A stretch of DNA of 64,000 nt. Source: Chitinophagaceae bacterium 26-R-25 (GTDB taxonomy: Bacteria; Bacteroidota; Bacteroidia; Chitinophagales; Chitinophagaceae). Shown here one piece after another: positions 38,081 through 45,555 of the stretch. The notes under the pieces were generated by a model. The model had not been told where the DNA came from, searched no databases, and worked only from the letters and a program-made list of their open reading frames with translations. The number at the start of each line of letters is the position of its first letter. The first letter of the stretch is position 1. The position numbers were made by a program, and so were the translations under genes. The stretch spans positions 1,302,001 through 1,366,000 of the forward strand of contig JARWSJ010000001.1 of the NCBI GenBank assembly GCA_029906195.1, written 5' to 3'.

Positions 38081-38158
38081 ATGCAGCCTGGCGATTTTTT
38101 TCATGTAGATCTAGACTGTGCCACAGTTTTTGACTTTTGAATTTTTACTTTTTACTTT
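38051..38158. repeat. AAAAGT-type palindrome spanning an MFS stop codon
   Basis: The left arm (AAGTCAAAAGTAAAAATTC from 38051) lies in the last codons of the transporter gene and pairs with TTTTGACTTTTGAATTTTTAC around 38128-38148. A related half-arm follows the SusD stop at 55390. The right arm fills the 92-bp gap before the aminotransferase. Confidence 0.6.
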
Positions 38159-38172
38159 AAAACTGAATTATT

Positions 38173-39477
38173 ATGGAAAATGTATCTTATGCGAAATCCG
38201 CGTCATTATTGGAAAGAGCAAAAAAAGTATTGGCAGGCGGCGTTTCTTCTGAATTCAGAAAATACAATCATCCGCATGCCATCTTCTATAGCCATGCAGA
38301 AGGCAGCCGCATTTATGATGTGGACGGCAACGAATACCTTGATTTTACATTGAGTCAGGGCCCGTTGATCATCGGCCATTCTCATCCGCACGTATTGAAG
38401 AGTGTCGCAGAATATACAGAAAGAGGACAATTATTTGCAGGACAACATATGAAAGAGATTGAGCTTGCGGAGAAAATAAATCAGTTGATTCCTTCAGCAG
38501 AGTTGATGCGTTTTTGTCTCGATGGCTCATCTGCAGTGCACACCGCATTTCGTGTAGCGAGAGCGAAAACGGGAAGAAAGAAATTTCTTCGTTTCGAAGG
38601 ACATTATCATGGATGGTTTGATAATGTTGCCTGGGGATTGTCAGGCAAAGATGCCGCAGCACTGGGAGACCGCGAGCAACCAAATGCATTTCCCTGGAGC
38701 GATGGATTGCCGGAGCATGCCAGAGAAGAATTCATCATTCTTCCATGGAACGATCTCGCGCTGCTGAAAGAGACGGTTGAAAAGCATCAACATGAAATAG
38801 CGGCGATCATTACCGAACCGGTGATGTGCAACAACGGCTGCATTCTTCCTGAAGAAGGCTTTCTTGAAGGCATGCGGGAGCTTTGTACGAAATATGGTAT
38901 TGCTCTTATTTTCGATGAAGTGATCACTGGTTTCAGACTTTCAATATCTGGTGCACAAGATTATTTTGGCATTACTCCTGATATGTCCATCTTCGCGAAG
39001 GCAATGGGGAGTGGCTATCCAATCAGTGCCATAGTCGGAAAAAAAGAATGGATGCAAGCCATAGAAAATGCCAAAGTGATACATGCGGGTACGATGAATG
39101 CAAGCAATCCTACAATTGCTGCAGCACTTGCGACTATTGAAGTGTTGGAGCAAGAGCAACCATATGATCGCATGTTTCAACTGGGCAATCGCCTGATGGA
39201 AGGATTAAGAAAAGCAGCCGCCGACGCAAATCAGGATTTACTTGTGCAAGGCCCCGGCCCTATGTTCAATACCGCTTTTACGGATCTTGCGGTAATAAAG
39301 GATCATAGAGATACGCTGGCTTGCGACAAAGCAAGACTTGGAAAATTTATTGCACAGATGCATGATAGAGGAGTAAGGGTTATAGGCAGAGGACTTTGGT
39401 ATATTAACGCAGTGCACACTGTAGAGGATATCGATCACGCTATTAAAGTAGCAAGCGATGTCTTGAAAAAAATGTAG
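38173..39477 (+). CDS. Class III aminotransferase, glutamate-1-semialdehyde mutase-like
   Basis: A 434-residue PLP aminotransferase/aminomutase. Motifs are VAGGVSSEFR-like AGGVSSEFRKY at the start, DGSSAVHTAFRVARAKTGRKK, the PLP-binding Asp in IFDEVITGFR and the PLP lysine Lys276 in FAKAMGSGYP. It resembles the GSA aminomutase branch, but its place in a sugar/amino-acid catabolic island argues against a haem-synthesis role. It may move an amino group on the degradation product handled by the neighbouring dehydrogenase and RidA (inference). Confidence 0.88.
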   Translation: MENVSYAKSASLLERAKKVLAGGVSSEFRKYNHPHAIFYSHAEGSRIYDVDGNEYLDFTLSQGPLIIGHSHPHVLKSVAEYTERGQLFAGQHMKEIELAEKINQLIPSAELMRFCLDGSSAVHTAFRVARAKTGRKKFLRFEGHYHGWFDNVAWGLSGKDAAALGDREQPNAFPWSDGLPEHAREEFIILPWNDLALLKETVEKHQHEIAAIITEPVMCNNGCILPEEGFLEGMRELCTKYGIALIFDEVITGFRLSISGAQDYFGITPDMSIFAKAMGSGYPISAIVGKKEWMQAIENAKVIHAGTMNASNPTIAAALATIEVLEQEQPYDRMFQLGNRLMEGLRKAAADANQDLLVQGPGPMFNTAFTDLAVIKDHRDTLACDKARLGKFIAQMHDRGVRVIGRGLWYINAVHTVEDIDHAIKVASDVLKKM

Positions 39478-39489
39478 TAACACTCTCGG

Positions 39490-39571
39490 TTACCACTAAG
39501 ACACTAAGGACACTAAGTTGCACTAAGGGTTCTCTTAGTGAGGCTCAGTGCCCTTAGTGTCTTAGTGGTAA
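39490..39571. repeat. CTAAG-type palindromic repeat, copy 2
   Basis: A hairpin closely related to that at 30755: the left arm starts TTACCACTAAGACACTAAGG and the right arm ends CCTTAGTGTCTTAGTGGTAA. It fills most of the gap between the aminotransferase and the ceramidase-like gene. Confidence 0.8.
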
Positions 39572-39605
39572 ATATTCGAGAGTACAACATAAAGAATAGT
39601 TAGAA

Positions 39606-41054
39606 ATGAAATGTTTGATACGTGTCTTAGTACTTGGGTCACTGCTGCTGAAATTGCCACTGATGTCACCAGCGCAAAAGGCCATTGTTAAATGCGGCGT
39701 TGCCCAAGCCAACATTACACCGGCTGTTGGTTGCAGACTGGCTGGGCATTTTTATGAGATCGTATCAACGGGCATTCACGATTCTTTGTGGGCAAAGGCC
39801 ATTGTACTACAGCAAGGAAATGAAAAATACGCTTTTGTTTTCTGCGATCTTATCGGCATCACGACAGATATTTCATCAAAAGCCCGTGCTATGGCCAGTG
39901 AGCAAACTCGCATACCTGTGAGCCATATTGTAGTGGCAGCAACCCATAGTCATACCGGCCCTTTGTTCTATGGCTTTCAGCGCGACTATTTTCATAATAA
40001 AGCTTTGCAAAAAGGAGAGGACCCTCACGAGAAAACTGATTACCCAATATTTCTCGAAGAGCAAATTGCCAGCGCTGTTGTAACGGCCAATGCACAAATG
40101 ACAACAGTGAACATGCAGGTATTGGTTGATCACCAAAACTTTTCACATAACAGACGCTATTACATGAAAGACGGAACTGTTATGTTCAATCCCGGTCCAC
40201 TGAATCCTAACATTGTGTCTCCTGCAGGCCCTGTAGATCCTGATGTTGAGATGCTGTTGATTCGTGATGCAAAATCTAAAAAGGCGCTATCAGGACTTAC
40301 CGTTTTTGGCATGCATGCGGATTGTGTTGGCGGCACCGATATAGGTGCAGACTACCCTTACTATCTCGAGCAATCATTGAAGAAATATTTTGGTAAGAAC
40401 TATTTTTCTGCGTTCGGGCTTGGCCCATGCGGAGATGTTAATCACATCGATGTGACGAAAGATTTGCCCATCTATGATTCCGCTTATCCTAAACAGTTCG
40501 GCAAAGCCCTTGCCAGTACTGTCATTGACAACAGTGCAAAAATGAAGGCCGTAAAAATGCCAGCGCTTGCCATGTTATCGCAAAAGGTTTCCCTGCCTTT
40601 GCAAGTACCTTTACAAGAACAAATAGACTCCGCAAAGATCATCATCAACGGTTTGTATGAAGCAAAAGAAACAGGCGAATACATAAAACACGCCGGAGGG
40701 GAAGCGGGTGATTTTCTGAAGCGTGTGGAAATGAGCAAATACCTCAATTTATCGAAACGCAAAGCCACGATAGAAGAGGAGGTACAAGTCTTTAGAATTG
40801 ATAATGAAACTGCGATCGTGGGCTTGCCCGGTGAAATATTTGCTGCACTCGGGCTTTCCATAAAGAAGGCGTCTCCGTTTAAAAACACGATCGTCATCAC
40901 TGTTTGCAACAACAGAACAAGTTATATCCCTACACGTAAAGCATTTGCCGAAGGCAGCTATGAAGTCACTAACTCGATCGTAATGCCAGGTTCAGGTGAA
41001 ATGCTTGTGGATACAGCGGTCGAGCTGCTGAACAAATTAAAGCCAGCGCTTTGA
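39606..41054 (+). CDS. Neutral/alkaline ceramidase N-terminal-like secreted hydrolase
   Basis: A 482-residue secreted protein (signal peptide ending LMSPAQK) matching the neutral/alkaline non-lysosomal ceramidase N-terminal domain: CGVAQANITPAVGCRLAGHF, VVAATHSHTGPLFYG and FGLGPCGDVNHID. His and Asp/Glu ligands of the zinc site are visible in THSHTGP and the later Glu region. Members cleave amide bonds of ceramide, but many bacterial PUL versions act on unknown amides. The protein is shorter than true ceramidases and lacks their C-terminal domain. It is the last gene of the island, converging with an AraC gene 6 bp away. Confidence 0.82.
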   Translation: MKCLIRVLVLGSLLLKLPLMSPAQKAIVKCGVAQANITPAVGCRLAGHFYEIVSTGIHDSLWAKAIVLQQGNEKYAFVFCDLIGITTDISSKARAMASEQTRIPVSHIVVAATHSHTGPLFYGFQRDYFHNKALQKGEDPHEKTDYPIFLEEQIASAVVTANAQMTTVNMQVLVDHQNFSHNRRYYMKDGTVMFNPGPLNPNIVSPAGPVDPDVEMLLIRDAKSKKALSGLTVFGMHADCVGGTDIGADYPYYLEQSLKKYFGKNYFSAFGLGPCGDVNHIDVTKDLPIYDSAYPKQFGKALASTVIDNSAKMKAVKMPALAMLSQKVSLPLQVPLQEQIDSAKIIINGLYEAKETGEYIKHAGGEAGDFLKRVEMSKYLNLSKRKATIEEEVQVFRIDNETAIVGLPGEIFAALGLSIKKASPFKNTIVITVCNNRTSYIPTRKAFAEGSYEVTNSIVMPGSGEMLVDTAVELLNKLKPAL

Positions 41055-41060
41055 CATTGA

Positions 41061-41930
41061 TCAGATGTGAAGCGTTTTCCGGTATTCACTTGGTGTCATG
41101 TTCTTTATCTTTTTGAACTGACGATTAAAATTCGCGAGTGAGTTGTAGCCACAATCATAAGCTATCGAAACAACGTTGTAGTCTTTTTCTCCCAGCAATT
41201 TACAGGCGTGTCCCACGCGTACAACATTCAAATACTCGGTGAACGTCATTTTGTGATGTTGCTTAAAAAAATTACAAAACGCAGTGATACTCATGTTTCC
41301 AACCGCAGCTATTTCGTGCAATGCAATATCGTTGCTGAAGTTGCGCATGATATGGTCCGTGATTTTACTGAACCTGTCGGAGCAATTGGCTGCCTGCACC
41401 TGTTGTTCGTAATTAGGATTGGCAAGTAATTCATATTCTCTGCAAGTGGAAAGAATATCGAAGATGGCGAATAGCGAGGACAACCTTTGCAGACCATTTT
41501 GATTCAGCATCTTTTTCATCAGGCTATTGATCTGCTCTTTTGCTTTTCCGGTGATTGCCATGCCGCGTTTGGAACGTTGCAACATTTTTTTTAGCGGCTC
41601 GAGTTCCGGAATATTCAGGAAGAAATCTCCCAAAAATCCTTCTACAAATTGTATGACGATTGCTTCTGCTTCGGTTTCACCGCGGCCGCTCACATATTTT
41701 TCATCGCTCACCCAAACGTGTGGTAAAGCCGGCCCCATGAACACCAGATCTTCTTCATCAAAATAACCGATGTGATCGCCCACCATTCGTCTGCCAGAGC
41801 TTTTGGTAACAAGCACCAGTTCGTACTCCGGGTGGTAATGCCATGGATAGGGAAAGTATGTTCCTCTTTCCTGGAACACAATAAATGATTTGTCAATTTC
41901 TTGCGGTAAGCGGCATTCAATAGCTTTCAT
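41061..41930 (-). CDS. AraC-family regulator with cupin-like sensor domain
   Basis: A transcription factor of 289 residues. The N-terminal half has cupin-like elements (YPWHYHPEYELVLVTKSSG, GDHIGYFDEEDLVFMGPALPH), a sensor for a small ligand. The C-terminal half has the two AraC helix-turn-helix motifs (ALHEIAAVGNMSITAFCNFF, VSIAYDCGYNSLANFNRQF). Only 6 bp separate its stop from that of the ceramidase-like gene. It is the nearest regulator to the large island, which has no sigma/FecR pair, so it is a candidate controller. The 233 bp upstream show no clear promoter box or gene. Confidence 0.88.
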   Translation of the reverse strand: MKAIECRLPQEIDKSFIVFQERGTYFPYPWHYHPEYELVLVTKSSGRRMVGDHIGYFDEEDLVFMGPALPHVWVSDEKYVSGRGETEAEAIVIQFVEGFLGDFFLNIPELEPLKKMLQRSKRGMAITGKAKEQINSLMKKMLNQNGLQRLSSLFAIFDILSTCREYELLANPNYEQQVQAANCSDRFSKITDHIMRNFSNDIALHEIAAVGNMSITAFCNFFKQHHKMTFTEYLNVVRVGHACKLLGEKDYNVVSIAYDCGYNSLANFNRQFKKIKNMTPSEYRKTLHI

Positions 41931-42163
41931 GGCACAACAATCTTATGGAATGGGAATATACTGGATATGCACTGAACAACCACGATTTTTTTGCTGAGTG
42001 GCAGAATATTTATCTGGTCGTTTGGCGAAAGCAGGGAGAGATGTTTTGGTGACAGAGCGAGATTGAAAATGTACGATGTGCGGTGTACGAAATTTGGTCG
42101 AATGTGACTTCCTGAAAAAAATCGTGTATCCAGTATTGTGCGCTGTACTGTTGCCAGCAACTA

Positions 42164-42847
42164 CTATGATTTCAATATCGCCACAATTTCTTTAAAGCCT
42201 CGTTGTTGCGCATGTTGAAGTGGCGTTACTCCTTCATGATCGGGGATATCCATCTTTGCGCCAGCATCTTTTAGTATTTGAACGATCTCCTGGTATTTTT
42301 TGCTGCCATCACCTAGAACAATTGCTTCCATTAGCCCTGTCCAACCCAGGCGGTTTACGTGGTTCACGGGGAAGCCTTTGGTATTTGCAAGTAGCCTCAC
42401 TGTCTCTATATGCCCGCGTTCGCAGGCAGGTATCAGTGCGGAGCCATTGTAGCGATTAAAAATATCAAACCTTGCTCCATGGTCTAAAAACAGTTTCACC
42501 AATTCAGTTTGTCCGCTTGCTCCGGCATAGAGAAAAGGACTATCTAAATTATCGGCTTGTTGGTTTACATCAGCTTTATATTTCACCAGCAATGCAGCCA
42601 TTTCCGTTTGATGACCATTAGCGGCAATTAGCAGCAGGTTGCGTTTGCTGTTATCGCTTGTATTTACGTCTGCACCGTTTTTCAACGCAGCTTCCACACC
42701 TTGCAGGTTGTTATCTTTCACTAATTGTATGATGTCTTTATTTCTCATTGTCACAGTATTTACCGGTTCAGTTATGGGTGCTGATTGACATGAAAAAATG
42801 CATAAACTCAATGCCATTAACAAGATAACTGATTTCATAAATTTCAA
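42164..42847 (-). CDS. Ankyrin-repeat lipoprotein
   Basis: A 227-residue lipoprotein (lipobox region LCIFSCQSAP, Cys20). About five ankyrin repeats follow (LKNGADVNTSDNSKRNLLLI, LLVKYKADVNQQADNLDSP, FLDHGARFDIFNRYNGSALI, LKDAGAKMDIPDHEGVTPLQ). Ankyrin repeats bind partner proteins. Its gene starts 3 bp after the stop of the amidohydrolase, so the two are co-transcribed and the proteins may interact in the periplasm. Confidence 0.85.
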   Translation of the reverse strand: MKFMKSVILLMALSLCIFSCQSAPITEPVNTVTMRNKDIIQLVKDNNLQGVEAALKNGADVNTSDNSKRNLLLIAANGHQTEMAALLVKYKADVNQQADNLDSPFLYAGASGQTELVKLFLDHGARFDIFNRYNGSALIPACERGHIETVRLLANTKGFPVNHVNRLGWTGLMEAIVLGDGSKKYQEIVQILKDAGAKMDIPDHEGVTPLQHAQQRGFKEIVAILKS

Positions 42848-42850
42848 TTT

Positions 42851-44197
42851 TTAGAATACAATATTTCCCTTGTATATCAGCGATGTTACAGGAGATATGC
42901 GCGAAACGGCTTCTGCAGAGCAACTTGCATTGAGAAAAACCAGATCCGCTGCATCTCCGGCTTTGGGCCATTGTTGCACACCCTTATCATCAAGAGGCAG
43001 CGCGCCCGCGGTTGCTAATTTCAACATGCGCGATAAACCAAACTCTGTGGAAGGGCCGTATAGCTGTGCCGCAACATTTGCCTTTTGCAAAACACTTCCG
43101 GAACCGTATGTGCTCCAATGATCGATAATACAGTCGTTGCCGGTCATTACTTTTACGCCGTGTTTTAACAGTGTGGGAATCGGCATGATCAATCCGCCGA
43201 AAGGTACTGTTGAGTTAATACCAATTTGTGCATTGGCAAGTTTTTCGCAAACCTCCTCCTGTTTGTTTTTATCCAGACTTGCTAAAATAAAACAATGGCT
43301 AAGGTATGTTTTGCCTTTGAGCACCGGGTTTTCGTTTACTTTATCTATCAGGTATTCTACTGTTTTTAATCCGGAGTCGCCTTGCTCGTGGAGATGTATG
43401 TCAATGCCTTTGTTGTTGTCCAATGCCAGCTGTACTGTGAAGTCCATTGTTTTTTCAATAGCGCCGTCAATAGTGTACGGATCAACTCCTCCGATAAAAT
43501 CAATGTCCATCTTCGCGGCTTCTTTCATATAGGGAACACTGTCTGTATAAAAAATACCATGTTGTGGAAAGGCTACCAACTCTGCACCAAAAACATTCTT
43601 CTTATTTTCCAGTGCCAGTTGCAGGTGTTTCAGGGAATCCAGTTTGGATGTAGGTTCAATATTCACCTGGCTCCGGGCAAATGCAGTCCCTTTTGATTGC
43701 AGCAGCTCGATCATTCTTTCTGCCTTGGCGGTAGAGTCTTTCAGCAGATCTGGAATGATCTTTTGTTCCAGGGCAATCATGCCTTTTATACCACCGCTGA
43801 CAGGTCTTCTCGCTTGCCATTTTTCACTGTAGCGGGTTTTATCCATGTGGATGTGCATGTCTTTAAATGCAGGCAGCATCAACATGCCTTTAGCATCAAC
43901 AACATTGGCATTAGGTTGATTGGGGCTTACCTTACTGATCTTCCCGTTTTCTATTTCAACACAAAAAAGTCCGGTTCTGGTAGCTATCACTTCATCGCCC
44001 TCTTTCTCAAAACCTGTTTCTAAACGGACATTCTTTATGGTGTAGCTTTTGCCCGCTTCGCCAGTAGTTGTGTCGTTCTGTTTTGGCACAGCAGCTTCGC
44101 CTCCGGCAAATAAGATTCCCGGAGTAAAAGTGGCACCTGCAATGCCCAATGCTGCATTTTGAATAAATTTCTTACGCGATAGTGATGACTGGTTCAT
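42851..44197 (-). CDS. Cytosine-deaminase-like metal-dependent amidohydrolase, exported
   Basis: A 448-residue amidohydrolase. It starts with a twin-arginine-like/Tat-type signal (SRKKFIQNAALGIAGATF), with SRKK rather than RR. Metal-site motifs are DMHIHMDKT after the first strand, DIHLHEQGDSG, YLSHCF and GNDCIIDHWS, the order seen in cytosine deaminase and AtzC-like enzymes. The Lys-type carbamate site is absent, consistent with a mononuclear deaminase type. The substrate is unknown. It forms an operon with the ankyrin lipoprotein. A -7 box (TACATTTG) lies upstream at 44234-44241. Confidence 0.83.
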   Translation of the reverse strand: MNQSSLSRKKFIQNAALGIAGATFTPGILFAGGEAAVPKQNDTTTGEAGKSYTIKNVRLETGFEKEGDEVIATRTGLFCVEIENGKISKVSPNQPNANVVDAKGMLMLPAFKDMHIHMDKTRYSEKWQARRPVSGGIKGMIALEQKIIPDLLKDSTAKAERMIELLQSKGTAFARSQVNIEPTSKLDSLKHLQLALENKKNVFGAELVAFPQHGIFYTDSVPYMKEAAKMDIDFIGGVDPYTIDGAIEKTMDFTVQLALDNNKGIDIHLHEQGDSGLKTVEYLIDKVNENPVLKGKTYLSHCFILASLDKNKQEEVCEKLANAQIGINSTVPFGGLIMPIPTLLKHGVKVMTGNDCIIDHWSTYGSGSVLQKANVAAQLYGPSTEFGLSRMLKLATAGALPLDDKGVQQWPKAGDAADLVFLNASCSAEAVSRISPVTSLIYKGNIVF

Positions 44198-44233
44198 TTT
44201 AGTTTGGCTTTAAATCAGAAGAGAAACGTAATA

Positions 44234-44241
44234 CAAATGTA
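44234..44241 (-). promoter_or_regulatory. Bacteroidota -7 promoter box for the amidohydrolase operon
   Basis: On the minus strand this reads TACATTTG, matching TAnnTTTG, 36 bp before the amidohydrolase ATG. No matching -33 element at the right spacing was found. Confidence 0.4.
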
Positions 44242-44293
44242 TGATCAATCGTCAGGTATTCTGTTGAGCTATTCCTTTCGGTGTTTGTAATAT

Positions 44294-45148
44294 TTATAAC
44301 TGTTCCCGGAACCCAATGGGACTTAAGCTTGTTTGTTTTTTAAAGAAGTTGGAAAAGTATGCCTGATCTTTAAAGCCCAATTCAAAAGCAATTTCTTTGA
44401 TACTCAAACCAGTGGTCTGCAGCAACCGTTTTGCTTCTAAACACACGCGTTGATGTATGAGTTCCGTTGCGGAAATTTTCAGGTTTCTCTTGCAAAGGAT
44501 GTTAAGGTAGTTGGCTGAAATATGCAATTGCTCTGCATAAAAAGCGACAAACTTTTGTTCTTTAAAATGTTCATCAATCAGCATGTTGAATTTTGTAAGC
44601 CGAGGATTGGACTGGTAGACCTTAAATTCAGTGAAAGTCTTTTCAGCCTCTTTGCTAACGATAGCAGCAATAACCGCTGAGCGGGCCGTAATCAATTGCA
44701 GGAGAGCGTTGGGGCTTTTCAATTCCTCCCTGATAGCAGTAAACTCATGAAGCAAAAGTTGACAGGAGCCTGCTGGCAGTGTTATGACAGGATGGTTCTG
44801 GTAATTGGTAAAGGAGAACCGGAAATAAGGCGCGAACTGTTCAAGGAATGAAGATTCCATCATTAACTGGTATCCGGAAGATTCTGGTTCAATATCCCAT
44901 TTGTGAACCTGTCCGGGAAAAAGTATATGTATCTGCCTGTTCCGGATACGGTAATCTACAGAGTCTATCGTATGTATCCCTTTCGCTTTTTCAAAAAGTA
45001 TGATAACAAAAAAATCATGTTTATGCGGTTTTTCAATATGTCTTTCACCCTGAATGTAGTTGAACAAAACCTTATCCCCGCCCGCATCCTGCCCTTTCCT
45101 GAACTCCTGGATGTTTAGTACAGGTATCTTGCTACTTTCTTTTGTCAT
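44294..45148 (-). CDS. AraC-family transcriptional regulator
   Basis: A 284-residue regulator. The N-terminal cupin-like domain (HIEKPHKHDFFVIILFEKAKG, IHILFPGQVHKWDI) is followed by the C-terminal AraC DNA-binding domain (FYAEQLHISANYLNILCKRN, IKEIAFELGFKDQAYFSNFF). It lies upstream of the amidohydrolase operon on the same strand and is divergent from the sulfatase at 45556, either of which it may control. Confidence 0.88.
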   Translation of the reverse strand: MTKESSKIPVLNIQEFRKGQDAGGDKVLFNYIQGERHIEKPHKHDFFVIILFEKAKGIHTIDSVDYRIRNRQIHILFPGQVHKWDIEPESSGYQLMMESSFLEQFAPYFRFSFTNYQNHPVITLPAGSCQLLLHEFTAIREELKSPNALLQLITARSAVIAAIVSKEAEKTFTEFKVYQSNPRLTKFNMLIDEHFKEQKFVAFYAEQLHISANYLNILCKRNLKISATELIHQRVCLEAKRLLQTTGLSIKEIAFELGFKDQAYFSNFFKKQTSLSPIGFREQL

Positions 45149-45555
45149 TCCTTACTTTTTGTATTGGTGCTGCCTGTGTCCGTTTTATGAAAGTCTGCTT
45201 ATCGGCTTCTTTTTACAAATCCGGTTTATTTGTGAAATTTATAAAATAATCCCGGAAAGATACATAGCGTTTTTATCAAATCGCGGGACCGAATACTCTT
45301 TGTTTTTTGACAATGCAATAGCCAGGAGGGAACGATGTTTGCCGGCGCTTGTTGATAGTTTTTGATCTACTGTTCGCCTATAGATTAATGATAGTTGCAG
45401 CAATTCTTATTCCCTGATTGCTGAAACGCGATACATGGTCAGAATAACAGTTTTGCCGGTGAAAATTTTCCGGCTTTGAACAAAAGATAATATCAGCTGT
45501 TTTGATTTATCCAAGCGATAATTCCAAATCAAATTTTTACAAAAACAACCTGGTC
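45149..45555. other. Divergent intergenic region, 407 bp
   Basis: This gap separates the AraC gene from the divergent sulfatase. It holds the inverted repeat GCCGG / CCGGC (about 45455-45474) and AT-rich sequence, and no convincing gene. No TAnnTTTG box was certain. The in-frame TTG at 45502 is not a likely sulfatase start, because a normal signal peptide begins at 45556. Confidence 0.4.

Noticed and set aside
38173-39477. Annotating the aminotransferase as the haem-pathway enzyme HemL
   Set aside because: It has the general fold and PLP lysine, but its island neighbours are catabolic and no other tetrapyrrole gene is present.
39606-41054. Calling the last island gene a true ceramidase
   Set aside because: Only the N-terminal ceramidase-type domain is present and the neighbours point to a glycoconjugate; ceramide as substrate is unsupported.
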